Shown one piece after another: positions 1 to 7,388 of a DNA stretch of 64,000 nt (its first letter is position 1; the number at the start of each line of letters is the position of its first letter). Location: the NCBI RefSeq assembly GCF_001613065.1, contig NZ_BDBQ01000058.1:1-64000 (forward strand), read 5' to 3'. Origin of the DNA: Nocardia miyunensis NBRC 108239 (GTDB lineage Bacteria; Actinomycetota; Actinomycetes; Mycobacteriales; Mycobacteriaceae). Under the pieces are notes generated by a model. It saw only the letters and a program-made list of their open reading frames with translations. It was not told the DNA's origin and did not search any database. Made by a program: the position numbers and the translations under genes.

Positions 1-415
1 GGGGCACTCGGCTGCCGCGCAGGCGCCCATTCGGCATAACTCCGGCATGTGCTGGCAATCTCCTCTCGACGGGCTCCAGTTGTAGCCACGTGGTCGCCTG
101 GTCAGTCAGCGGGGGAGTGCCCAACCGGTGAGCGTCCGATCGTGTGGTCGGCGGGTTCATGACCACAATGCGAATCGCGCCTGGCAGAGAACCGAATGTC
201 GTCGCTGGATCTCGATCCTTCGATTCGCGGGACGATGCGCACGGACTCGCCGACAGCTATATGCAAGCAACAAGTTACTGTGCTGGTTTCGCTAAAGATG
301 TTGGACTGCAACGATTTCCGGTAGGGTTCCCTAGCGTGCCCACACAACGAATGTCAGGCCGTCCCGCAGCAGGCAGAAAAGGACACAACGCGGCACCGCG
401 CGCGAGGATCATCCG
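1..415. other. No convincing gene upstream of the P450
   Basis: Short open frames occur on both strands here, but none resembles a known family or has both a good ribosome site and coding-like composition. The stretch around 255-300 is more A/T-rich than its surroundings and could hold the P450 promoter, although I cannot place -35 and -10 boxes with confidence. Confidence 0.5.
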
Positions 416-1660
416 TTGAGCAACACAGATCCGGATTCGCAGGGCGAATCGCCGATCGCGTACGGGTCCCCGGTATCCGCCGGCTCACATGTTCGGCTGG
501 ATGCCCCCTCGTTCGCAGCCGATCCGCACCACGTCTATGAAGGCATGCGACGTCACGGCCCGTTGGTACCGATCGAGCTTGCCGCGGATGTTCCGGCGAC
601 GCTCGTGATCGGCTACCAGGTGGCCGTGCAAATCCTCAACGACGAGGTTCATTTCCCCGCCGATTCCCGCCGATGGGAGAAGAACGCCGCACCGGGCTGT
701 CCGCTGATCCCGATGCTGGGCTATCGCCAGAATGCGCTGCGAACCGCGGGTGCGGAACACAAGCGTTACCGGCGCACCATCACCGCGGCGTTGGAGACCG
801 TCGACCTGCACAAGGTACACGACGCGGTCACGCGGGCCGCCGAGGCGCTGATCAACAGCTTCTGCGAACGCGGTACCGCCGACCTGCGGACGGACTACGC
901 GTTTCCGCTGACCTTCCGGGTCCTGAGTGAACTGATGGGTTTTCCCGAAGACGCCGCGGCCGAGGCTTACCAGGGGATGGCCGCGATGCTCGAGGGAGTA
1001 GGCGCCGAGGAGGGGCAGCAGCGTTTCGTCGAGGCTCTGATCGGAGTCGTCCAGCAGAAGCAGGCCGAGCCGGGCGGCGATCTGACCTCGGAGCTGCTGA
1101 AGCATCCGGACGGGCTCGACCTCATGGAGATGGTGAATCAGGCGGCACTGCTGTTCTCGATGGGCACCGAGCCACTCTGCAATCTCATCCTCAACGCATT
1201 GCTGCTGTTGATGTCCGACGAGCAATACGGCGGTGAGGTCCTCAGCGGCGCCATGGCTACCCGGGACGCCATCGATGCCGTGCTGTTCGAGGACCCGCCG
1301 CTGGCGAACTGGTGCGTGAGCTACCCCGTACAGCCGCAACTCGTCGGCGAAATGTGGCTGCCGGCTGATCAACCGGTGGTCATCAGCTTGGCCGCGTGCA
1401 ACAACGATCCCGTCGTGGGCGGTGACCGCAAAGGCAACCGGTCGCACCTGGCGTGGGGGGCCGGTCCGCACGCCTGCCCGGCTCAGCCGCTCGGCCTGGC
1501 GATCGCCTCGCAGGGCATCGACCTGCTGCTCGATGCCCTGCCGGATATCCGTCCGCAAGTTCCTGTGCAGCAACTGGATTGGCGGCCGGGGCAGTTCCAC
1601 CGTGCATTGGCGACGCTGCCGGTTCGGTTTCCGGCTTGCCCGCCAATGCGTCTCGCCTGA
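416..1660 (+). CDS. Cytochrome P450-like protein with degenerate ExxR and I-helix motifs
   Basis: A 414-residue protein, normal length for a soluble bacterial P450. The haem-thiolate loop is clear: WGAGPHACPAQ, with Cys354 as the expected iron ligand. Two other signatures are abnormal. The K-helix ExxR motif, normally E-x-x-R before a 'PP', reads A288-V-L-F291. The I-helix oxygen-activation motif, normally A-G-x-(D/E)-T, reads M249-G-T-E-P253, so the conserved Thr is Pro. The start is TTG at 416, chosen because GAGGA lies 7 nt upstream at 404-408. The monooxygenase gene follows about 110 bp downstream in the same direction, so co-transcription is possible. Some actinobacterial P450s (I recall the CYP157 family) naturally lack ExxR, so this need not be a pseudogene. 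Substrate and redox partners cannot be read from the sequence, and no ferredoxin lies nearby. Confidence 0.88.
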   Translation: MSNTDPDSQGESPIAYGSPVSAGSHVRLDAPSFAADPHHVYEGMRRHGPLVPIELAADVPATLVIGYQVAVQILNDEVHFPADSRRWEKNAAPGCPLIPMLGYRQNALRTAGAEHKRYRRTITAALETVDLHKVHDAVTRAAEALINSFCERGTADLRTDYAFPLTFRVLSELMGFPEDAAAEAYQGMAAMLEGVGAEEGQQRFVEALIGVVQQKQAEPGGDLTSELLKHPDGLDLMEMVNQAALLFSMGTEPLCNLILNALLLLMSDEQYGGEVLSGAMATRDAIDAVLFEDPPLANWCVSYPVQPQLVGEMWLPADQPVVISLAACNNDPVVGGDRKGNRSHLAWGAGPHACPAQPLGLAIASQGIDLLLDALPDIRPQVPVQQLDWRPGQFHRALATLPVRFPACPPMRLA

Positions 1661-1769
1661 CGGTCGAGGCGACGGCGGCGGGGTCCTGTGCGGAAGACCA
1701 ACGCGCGCAAGGATGTTCCGATAATCTGCAAGGTGTCCCACGGTGACTCATCGAAAGGCGGATCCCACG

Positions 1770-3413
1770 ATGACAACGACCTCGGAGCACTCCACATTCT
1801 CGACCGGGCAGGGGGCTCGCGAGATCGACGCAGTCGTCGTCGGAGCCGGATTCGCCGGTCTCCACATGCTGCACAAGTTGCGCGAACTCGGACTCTCGGT
1901 GCAGGTGTACGAAGCGGGCGACGGACTCGGCGGCACGTGGTACTGGAACCGCTATCCGGGCGCCCGCGTCGACGTGAAGAGCATGTACTACAACTACTCC
2001 TTCGACCCGGAGCTCGAGCAGGAGTGGGAGTGGACGGAGAAGTTGCCGCCGCAGCCGGAGTTGCTCCGCTACATCAACCACGTCGCGGATCGTTTCGATC
2101 TGCGTAAGGACGTGCAGTTGCGGACCCGGGTCACCGCCGCGGTCTACGACGAGTCCGCCGCGCGGTGGCGGATCACGACCGATCGGGGCGAGGTCGTCTC
2201 GGCGCGGTTCGCGATCATGGCGACAGGCTGTCTGTCGGTGCCGAAAATGGTGGAAGTTCCGGGCATCGACACGTTCCGGGGTCGCAGCTTCCACACCGGC
2301 GAATGGCCCGAGCAGGAGGTGGACTTCACCGGCCGACGGGTCGCGGTGATCGGCACCGGTTCCTCTGGGGTACAGGTCATTCCGCTCGTCGCCGAAGCGG
2401 CCGAGACGCTCACCGTGTTCCAGCGGACCGCGAACTATGTTCTTCCCGCCGGCAATCACCCGATCGATCCCGAATTCCAACACGGGATCAAGTCGCGCTA
2501 CCGCGAAGTGCGCAAGGCCAACCGGGAATCGTCGTTCGGCATCGCGCAACCCGAGGCCACCAAGGGGGCGCTCGAGGTGAGCGAGGAGGAACGAAATGCC
2601 TTCTACCACAGGGTATGGAACGACAAAAACAGCGAACTGGTAAGCATGCTGGTCGGATTCACGGACCTACTCGCCGACGAGGCCGCCAACGAGACCGCTG
2701 CCCAGTTCATCCGCGACCGCATCGCCGAGATCGTGACGGATCCGGCTGTCGCCCGTCTGCTTCAGCCCGCCGGGCTCTTCGGCGTCAAGCGCCCGGTCCT
2801 GGGGACGAACTATTACGAGACCTTCAATCGTCCCAATGTCCGGCTCGTGGACGTCTCCGCGAACCCGCTCACCCAGGTCACCGTGTCCGGACTCGAGACG
2901 GCCCAGGAGAGTTTCGAGTTCGACGACATCATCTACGCCACCGGATACGACGCGATGACCGGTGCGCTGGACGCGATCGACATTCGCGGCCGGGGTGGTG
3001 CGTCGCTACGGGAGAAGTGGGCCGCCGGGCCCGTCACCTACCTCGGTCTCGCCGTGGCGGGCTTCCCGAACCTGTTCACGCTCACCGGCCCGGGTAGCCC
3101 GTCGGTCCTGTCGAACATGATGGTGTCCATCGAGCAGCACGTCGACTGGGTGGCGGACGCGATCGATACGATGCGGTCCAATGCCGTCACGACCATGGAG
3201 GCCGAGGTCGCCGCGGAGCAGGAATGGACTCGGCACGTCGACGAGGTCGGCAACATGACGCTTTATCCGAAGGTGGACTCCTGGTACGTGGGGTCGAATG
3301 TGCCCGGCAAGCCGAGGGTGATGTACGCGTACATCGGCGGCGTCGGAGCATATCGCCAAAAATGCGACCAGGTCGCCGCCGACGATTACGACGGTTTCAC
3401 TCTGACGCAGTGA
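1770..3413 (+). CDS. Flavin-dependent Baeyer-Villiger-type monooxygenase
   Basis: A 547-residue enzyme of the cyclohexanone/phenylacetone monooxygenase type, expected to bind FAD and NADPH and insert oxygen next to a ketone. The FAD-binding GAGFAG is at residues 25-30, a second Rossmann motif GTGSSG near 195-200 binds NADPH, and the type I BVMO fingerprint FRGRSFHTGEWP spans 169-180. An in-frame GTG at 1743 exists, but the ATG at 1770 has GAAAGGCGG about 8 nt upstream (1753-1761) and gives the usual family length. It lies downstream of the P450 on the same strand, and the pair could act successively on one terpenoid, steroid or ketone substrate; that link is inference. Transcription probably ends at the inverted repeat at 3471-3492. 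Confidence 0.92.
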   Translation: MTTTSEHSTFSTGQGAREIDAVVVGAGFAGLHMLHKLRELGLSVQVYEAGDGLGGTWYWNRYPGARVDVKSMYYNYSFDPELEQEWEWTEKLPPQPELLRYINHVADRFDLRKDVQLRTRVTAAVYDESAARWRITTDRGEVVSARFAIMATGCLSVPKMVEVPGIDTFRGRSFHTGEWPEQEVDFTGRRVAVIGTGSSGVQVIPLVAEAAETLTVFQRTANYVLPAGNHPIDPEFQHGIKSRYREVRKANRESSFGIAQPEATKGALEVSEEERNAFYHRVWNDKNSELVSMLVGFTDLLADEAANETAAQFIRDRIAEIVTDPAVARLLQPAGLFGVKRPVLGTNYYETFNRPNVRLVDVSANPLTQVTVSGLETAQESFEFDDIIYATGYDAMTGALDAIDIRGRGGASLREKWAAGPVTYLGLAVAGFPNLFTLTGPGSPSVLSNMMVSIEQHVDWVADAIDTMRSNAVTTMEAEVAAEQEWTRHVDEVGNMTLYPKVDSWYVGSNVPGKPRVMYAYIGGVGAYRQKCDQVAADDYDGFTLTQ

Positions 3414-3470
3414 CCGAGGCGCCGCCGGTGCCGGGGGCCGATCGTCGGTGCGTCGGGTGCGGTGATCATC

Positions 3471-3492
3471 ACTGATTCCCTTGGGAATCAGT
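3471..3492. terminator. Inverted repeat between convergent genes, likely bidirectional terminator
   Basis: ACTGATTCCC (3471-3480) and GGGAATCAGT (3483-3492) are perfect 10-bp arms separated by TT. The repeat lies between the BVMO stop (3413) and the stop of the opposing DUF397 gene (3488), with which it overlaps. There is no T-run, so intrinsic termination is inferred from position and shape only. Confidence 0.55.
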
Positions 3493-3688
3493 CGAATTCG
3501 CCGTGTCGGATGTCGGAGGTGAAGGCTGTCCATTCGTCGGGAGTGAAGATGAGTGCTGGGCCGTCGGGGTTTTTGGAGTCGCGGACGCCGACGTGTCCGG
3601 CGGCGAGCCAGGCGACCTCGACGCAAGCTTCTTTGGCAGTGCTCATGCTTGATTTGAACCACTGTGCGTCGGTCAGATTGATCATCAC
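3488..3688 (-). CDS. DUF397 small protein
   Basis: A 66-residue protein of the DUF397 family, typical of Streptomyces and Nocardia. Hallmarks seen are the W-x-K-S-S start (WFKSS), a central VEVAW stretch, the VRDSKNPDGPAL core and the FTPDEWTAF end. DUF397 genes usually sit directly downstream of an XRE/DUF5753 regulator, as here: the GTG at 3688 overlaps the upstream stop in GTGA, and an ATG at 3685 is equally possible. An AAGGAGA ribosome site precedes both. Such pairs are proposed to act as antitoxin-like or morphogenesis-regulating modules (in the manner of BldB/WhiJ partners); for this copy that is family knowledge, not something the sequence shows. Confidence 0.88.
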   Translation of the reverse strand: MMINLTDAQWFKSSMSTAKEACVEVAWLAAGHVGVRDSKNPDGPALIFTPDEWTAFTSDIRHGEFD

Positions 3689-4578
3689 TGTTCGTGTCTC
3701 CTTGCTACCTGCCTGAGCAGATCTCTCGACGGTTTTTCCTCCAACGCGGCGCTCTTGATGGCCTCATGGATCTCTCGATAGCGTTTCACGTCGTCGCTTT
3801 CTTCGAAAAACATTGTGCCGATCGCACCTTCCGTGTAGACGATCGGCGGCTCCGCCGTGAATCCACGACTGTCGGCTGGGAAATCGAGCATGATGTACGG
3901 CGGCACACCTACGCCTTCAGGGGGGAGGCTGGCCGACAACGACAGGATGCGCACACTGACATTGGGGCGGGTACCCATATCTGCGACATGTCGCGCCTGT
4001 GCGGCCATAACTGCTGGTGATCCGACCACAGTATGGAAGACGGATTCATGGATTATGAACTCCGCGGTAACCGGACTGCGGTGCCGAGTGAGAATCGCAG
4101 CCCTGCGGATTCGAAGGTCTACGCGCCGCTGGATGTCATCGGGTGTCTCATTCGGAAGATAGTTTCGCTCAATGGATTTCGCGTAACTCAGAGTCTGCAC
4201 CAGACCTGGGACGAGGAGCGGCTGATAGAACGACAGCCGTGACGCCCCGGCCTCCAAACCCAGATAGGTGTTGTATCCGGGAAACAACAAGTGCCGCGAC
4301 GCCTGCCACCACGACTTCGTAGCCATCTGCTGCGCAAGGGCTTTCAACTCCTCCACCCGCTCAGCGGCCAAGCCGTACAGCTCCCCGAGTGTCTCGATAT
4401 CTCTCAATCGGACTTTGTCGTTCTGCCCCTTTTCAATTCGGCCGAGTGAAGTTTTGCCCATCTCCATGAGTTGGGCGGAACGTTCCAAAGTGAACCCGGC
4501 CCCTTCGCGGGCGTCCCGAAGTGCGCGGCCCAATTGGCGGCGCGGAAGTGTCGAACCGGGCTGATCGTCCTTCGTCAT
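3685..4578 (-). CDS. XRE-family helix-turn-helix regulator with DUF5753 domain
   Basis: A 297-residue regulator. Residues about 15-75 form a Cro/C1-type helix-turn-helix (RALRDAREGAGFTLERSAQL, then TSLGRIEKGQ). Residues about 95-280 are the DUF5753 (Scr1-type) domain, with YLGLEAGASRLSFYQPLLVPG and PPYIMLDFP blocks. A longer frame begins at 4611, but the ATG at 4578 has a strong GAGGAGGGAAGGGG site just upstream, so I use it. The gene overlaps the DUF397 gene by four bases, which suggests translational coupling. Its promoter region carries a dense set of GGTCCGA/TCGGACC palindromes (4613-4679), so autoregulation and control of the divergent small-protein operon are likely. Confidence 0.92.
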   Translation of the reverse strand: MTKDDQPGSTLPRRQLGRALRDAREGAGFTLERSAQLMEMGKTSLGRIEKGQNDKVRLRDIETLGELYGLAAERVEELKALAQQMATKSWWQASRHLLFPGYNTYLGLEAGASRLSFYQPLLVPGLVQTLSYAKSIERNYLPNETPDDIQRRVDLRIRRAAILTRHRSPVTAEFIIHESVFHTVVGSPAVMAAQARHVADMGTRPNVSVRILSLSASLPPEGVGVPPYIMLDFPADSRGFTAEPPIVYTEGAIGTMFFEESDDVKRYREIHEAIKSAALEEKPSRDLLRQVARRHEQ

Positions 4579-4612
4579 GAGTTCCCCTTCCCTCCTCGGT
4601 CCGAAACGCAAC

Positions 4613-4679
4613 GTCCGATTCGGACCAGAATCCGGTCCGATTCGGACCTTATTCTAGGGGAGATCGGACCGGATTCTGG
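4613..4679. promoter_or_regulatory. Palindrome array between divergent XRE gene and small-protein operon
   Basis: GTCCGATTCGGAC (4613-4625) and GGTCCGATTCGGACC (4634-4648) are odd-centred palindromes 22 bp apart, about two helical turns. A larger perfect 16-bp inverted repeat overlaps the second: CCAGAATCCGGTCCGA at 4625-4640 and its complement TCGGACCGGATTCTGG at 4664-4679. A possible -10, TAGAAT read on the minus strand (about 4651-4656), lies between the arms. The layout suits a dimeric repressor, most simply the adjacent XRE protein. Confidence 0.7.
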
Positions 4680-4752
4680 TGGTACGGACGTGTTGTTTCA
4701 GGCCTGTGTTCGTAACTGTCGCAACGCTGTTCGGGTGACGCACCATTGCCGC

Positions 4753-4935
4753 ATGGTTCGACAGCGTGGATGTCTCTCGATCGCACAGGCCCGGGTGCTG
4801 CGGGTGCTGAGTTGTGGCCTGTTCGAGCGCGATTTTATCGTCACCGGGGCGCGCAGGGGGCGTTATGAGATCACTCGACTGGAACGAGACGCGTTGGCGG
4901 CCAACAGGTCCGGCCATGGACGACTGGACGCCTGA
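4753..4935 (+). CDS. Small winged-helix-like protein (hypothetical)
   Basis: A 60-residue frame beginning with ATG at 4753. It has the look of a lone winged helix: a helix ending in LRVLSCGL, then a short wing RRGRYEITRLERDAL that resembles the end of MarR/PadR-type DNA-binding domains. It is the first frame on the plus strand after the operator array and lies 41 bp before the next small gene, so it may open that operon. No good ribosome site precedes the ATG, so the start and the gene itself are only moderately supported. Confidence 0.45.
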   Translation: MVRQRGCLSIAQARVLRVLSCGLFERDFIVTGARRGRYEITRLERDALAANRSGHGRLDA

Positions 4936-4976
4936 ATTACTCCGGCAAATTCTGTACCGCGCGAGGAATGCGAAAA

Positions 4977-5315
4977 ATGTTGTATTACACAGGAAGTGGG
5001 GACGATCTGGTGATTCCGTCGGGGGTGTGCGACCGTGCCGAGCCGGAATTGGCGCATCGGCTCATGCAGCAACATCACATGTGCCGAATGGATCAGTGCG
5101 CATGGAAATGGGTCGCCTATGGAACGCTCGTGCGGCACGGCTGTATCGTCGCGCCACAATTCAGTCCGCGTCAGCGCGCCCATGCACGCGGCATCAAATT
5201 TCCGGCAGCTCGCTCCGCAACGCCCGCCGATCCCCCTGCGCCGCAGACCTTCCGACAGGTCCTGGACGCCATGGACAAGCTGGCGGCCGAGCTGCGTTCC
5301 GGTGGCCGGGGGTGA
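4977..5315 (+). CDS. Small hypothetical protein with an AHR-x-MQ-H-C-K motif
   Basis: About 112 residues from ATG 4977; an ATG at 4968 is also in frame, but GAGGA touches it directly, whereas it is well spaced for 4977. The centre carries AHRLMQQHHMCRMDQCAWKW, then a spaced LV-x-x-G-x-x-x-x-P. The same spaced pattern appears in the protein encoded immediately downstream, so the two look like tandem relatives. The C-terminal third is Ala/Pro-rich and ends in a predicted helix. The stop overlaps the next GTG in a GTGA tetramer. Function unknown. Confidence 0.72.
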   Translation: MLYYTGSGDDLVIPSGVCDRAEPELAHRLMQQHHMCRMDQCAWKWVAYGTLVRHGCIVAPQFSPRQRAHARGIKFPAARSATPADPPAPQTFRQVLDAMDKLAAELRSGGRG

Positions 5316-5644
5316 ACGACGTGACCGCATGGGATGCGATATCGAGCGTGGTCACGGTGATCGCGGCCAGCGTGGCGGCACTGCTCGCGGTTGCTTGCGC
5401 ATGGCCGGACTCCGAACGCCGCCGCAGACCCGTCCGCGACCCCACCCGCGGTGCACAAGTAGTTTGGCCCGCGCACTGGAGCTGTGAGCTCCCGGGCCGC
5501 CCGCTTACTCTCGCCGAAGCTCACCGCGCGATGCAGCTCCATCGCGAACACGACTGCGCCAGAAAGCGCGTCGCCTTGGCAATGCTGGTAGCCGAGGGCC
5601 GGATAACCCCGGATTCCTCGCGACACTATCGACAATGGGCCTGA
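5312..5644 (+). CDS. Small membrane-anchored hypothetical protein
   Basis: A 110-residue frame read from GTG 5312, which overlaps the preceding stop (GTGA). Residues about 9-32 form one hydrophobic segment (AISSVVTVIAASVAALLAVA), followed by a basic stretch PDSERRRRP, which suggests a cytoplasmic C-terminus. The soluble part contains LPGRPLTLAEAHRAMQLH and then C-x-x-K-x-x-x-x-x-x-LV-x-x-G, matching the neighbour's motif. I know of no characterised function. A longer in-frame extension upstream to 4814 only overlaps the neighbouring genes and should be ignored. Confidence 0.7.
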   Translation: MNDVTAWDAISSVVTVIAASVAALLAVACAWPDSERRRRPVRDPTRGAQVVWPAHWSCELPGRPLTLAEAHRAMQLHREHDCARKRVALAMLVAEGRITPDSSRHYRQWA

Positions 5645-5646
5645 CC

Positions 5647-5838
5647 ATGGACTCGAATTCCGCCGAACCGTCCTCGGCACAAATACGCGAAGTGAGCGCC
5701 CGCGCCGAACGAGCGGGATATCTGCTCGACTGCGACCGATGGTCATCCGCCGAATGGCGCCTACTCGACGCCATCGACGGCGAATTGCTCTACGAGGCAG
5801 AGACTCTCGACGAAATCGCCCACTGGCTCGGCACCTGA
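5647..5838 (+). CDS. Small acidic hypothetical protein
   Basis: A 63-residue protein from ATG 5647; ATG 5635, which overlaps the previous stop, is an alternative. It is acidic, with the pattern RAERAGYLLDCDRWSSAEW followed by a helix ending LDEIAHWLGT. It follows the previous gene by 2 bp (or overlaps it by 10), so it is probably the last gene of this small-protein operon, which then meets a strong hairpin at 5874-5903. No family recognised. Confidence 0.65.
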   Translation: MDSNSAEPSSAQIREVSARAERAGYLLDCDRWSSAEWRLLDAIDGELLYEAETLDEIAHWLGT

Positions 5839-5873
5839 CCAGACCGGCACGGACATTTTTTCCACCAATCGTC

Positions 5874-5903
5874 GGCCGGCATCAGTCCAATCTGATGCCG
5901 GCC
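5874..5903. terminator. Strong hairpin after the small-protein operon
   Basis: GGCCGGCATCAG (5874-5885) and CTGATGCCGGCC (5892-5903) are perfect 12-bp arms around the loop TCCAAT. It starts 35 bp after the stop at 5838. A T-run (5855-5861) precedes rather than follows the stem, so this is not a textbook intrinsic terminator on the plus strand, but its place at the operon end fits a terminator role. Confidence 0.5.
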
Positions 5904-6352
5904 CGGACAATCCGCATGGCGCGTCTTCGTGATCGCGCCGGAAATGCGCGAAGAACGACCACATTGCTGCCGACAGTCCGCTCTACGGGATGGTCAACAA
6001 TGCCCCGCACGCGGATGACATGTGCGGCTGTGCAATTCACGAACTCCGGACCGCGGATGCGCTTCATGCCACCGCGCTCGACGAAGTGGGACGGGCAGAT
6101 GGCGTGTCGCTGGTCGCGCATACCGGTGATGAAGATCCGGTCGGCTGTCAGAGTCGTGGTGGTTCTACGTCTCCGGTCGCTCACCGACGAGCTGCCTTGC
6201 CCGCCGACCGTGGGCCCGGGCGGTTCATCAGGCCTTGCTTTGCGTCGATCGCTGGCGGTAGGCACTGGGAAGCTGGACCTCACCCGTGCACGAATGGTAT
6301 TGGGCGAGTGTTGCTTTGCTAGTTGGGGTTTTCGGCTGGCAGGGAGATTTCA
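5904..6352. other. Gene-poor region with ambiguous ORFs and duplicated AraC-tail sequence
   Basis: Overlapping frames on both strands (plus 5990-6322, minus 5882-6283) are open, but neither shows a recognisable fold, good start signal or clearly coding composition, so I call no gene. The segment 6224-6262 resembles 6349-6390, the end of the neighbouring AraC gene. Both contain TTCATCA, TTGCTTTGCG and GGCGGTAGG in the same order. A further TGTTGCTTTGC lies near 6309-6319. This points to a partial duplication or the remnant of a second regulator. Confidence 0.45.
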
Positions 6353-7285
6353 TCAGATGTTGCTTTGCGCGCGGATCGCATGGCGGTAGGTTCCGGGCGC
6401 CTGCCCGCGGTCTCGGCGGAATGCGCGGCTGAACGCTGGTACCGAGGTGTAGCCGACCGCGCGGGCGATGACCTCGAGGGTGTCGTCGGTGTCGCGGAGG
6501 CGGATCGCGGCGAGGTCCATTCGCCAGCGAGTCAGGTAGCTGCCGGGGGTCTCGCCCGCTACGGTGCGGAAGCGGCGGGCGAGCGTCGTGCGCGACACCG
6601 CCAGTTCGGTCGCGAGCAGGTCCGTTGTCCAGGCTCTGGCCGGGTCCTGGTGGAGTTTCGTCATCGCGACGCTCACCAGCGGGTCGCTCAGCACACCGAG
6701 CCAGGAACCCTTCTCCTGCACCGGTTCTCGGCACAACCAGACTCGCAGGAGTTGGATGAGCAGAATGTCGACCAGGCGGTTGAGCACCACCGCGGTGGCG
6801 ATCTGCGGAGTCGCCAGCTCGCGGGCGAGCAGGCGCACGGTGTCGTCCAGGCAGGTGCCGCCGTTGTCCGCCCGGATGTGCACCATCTCCGGCAGTGCGG
6901 CCAGGACCTGGGTGGACACCACCGGGTCGTACTCGTAGGAGGCGCCCAGGATGTGGGTGCGGATCTCGCCCTCGCCGAAGCGCAGCAAGCTCGCCTCGGC
7001 GCGGGCCCTTTCCGCCGTCGCGATATCGCAGGAATACGCGACGGTCTCCACATCGCTTCCCAAGGTGTGTTCGGTTCCGGTCGGCAGCAGCACGACGTCA
7101 CCCGGCATCAACTGCTCGGCCTCGAGACCGGGGACACGCAGCCAGGCCGTACCCGCCGTGACGGCGTAGAACACGGCTCGGCCGATGTGCGGCCAGCAGA
7201 TCTTCCAGGTCTCGGCGGCCTCGATCCGCGCGCCGAGGGCGCCGCGCACTCCGGCGACGGTGAGGACGTCGGCCAGTAGATCCAT
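6353..7285 (-). CDS. AraC-family transcriptional regulator with cupin sensor domain
   Basis: A 310-residue regulator. The N-terminal half (about 15-190) is an AraC-type cupin effector domain, with MPGDVVLLPTGTEHTL typical of the cupin_6 group. The C-terminal 100 residues hold two helix-turn-helices: LLATELAVSRTTLARRFRTV, then LEVIARAVGYTSVPAFSRAF, the canonical AraC signature. The long frame extends to 7576, but the ATG at 7285 fits family length and has TACTGT exactly 7 nt upstream (7293-7298), the spacing of a leaderless promoter. It is divergent from a deazaflavin-dependent reductase 103 bp away, which is its most likely target. Confidence 0.92.
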   Translation of the reverse strand: MDLLADVLTVAGVRGALGARIEAAETWKICWPHIGRAVFYAVTAGTAWLRVPGLEAEQLMPGDVVLLPTGTEHTLGSDVETVAYSCDIATAERARAEASLLRFGEGEIRTHILGASYEYDPVVSTQVLAALPEMVHIRADNGGTCLDDTVRLLARELATPQIATAVVLNRLVDILLIQLLRVWLCREPVQEKGSWLGVLSDPLVSVAMTKLHQDPARAWTTDLLATELAVSRTTLARRFRTVAGETPGSYLTRWRMDLAAIRLRDTDDTLEVIARAVGYTSVPAFSRAFRRDRGQAPGTYRHAIRAQSNI

Positions 7286-7292
7286 ATATCCG

Positions 7293-7298
7293 ACAGTA
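7293..7298 (-). promoter_or_regulatory. Likely -10 box of leaderless araC-type gene
   Basis: TACTGT on the minus strand, 7 nt before the ATG at 7285. This TANNNT spacing places transcription start at or next to the start codon. Confidence 0.5.
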
Positions 7299-7375
7299 CC
7301 GATGCTCGGTTGGAGATGAAACAAACAGCTATCTTCTCGGCTGTTTCGGTCATCGTCCGTATCAGCTCTCGCCCA

Positions 7376-7381
7376 TATGGT
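7376..7381 (+). promoter_or_regulatory. Likely -10 box of leaderless reductase gene
   Basis: TATGGT ends 7 nt before the ATG at 7389. No Shine-Dalgarno is seen, consistent with leaderless translation. Confidence 0.5.
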
Positions 7382-7388
7382 TGGTGCT

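Noticed and set aside
144..419. Plus-strand open frame upstream of the P450
   Set aside because: No ribosome site, no family resemblance, and it ends inside the P450 start region.
1743..1769. GTG 1743 as start of the Baeyer-Villiger monooxygenase
   Set aside because: ATG 1770 has a better placed ribosome site and matches the family length.
5882..6322. Overlapping frames on both strands (minus 5882-6283, plus 5990-6322)
   Set aside because: They conflict with each other, neither has a convincing start or codon pattern, and no domain is recognisable.
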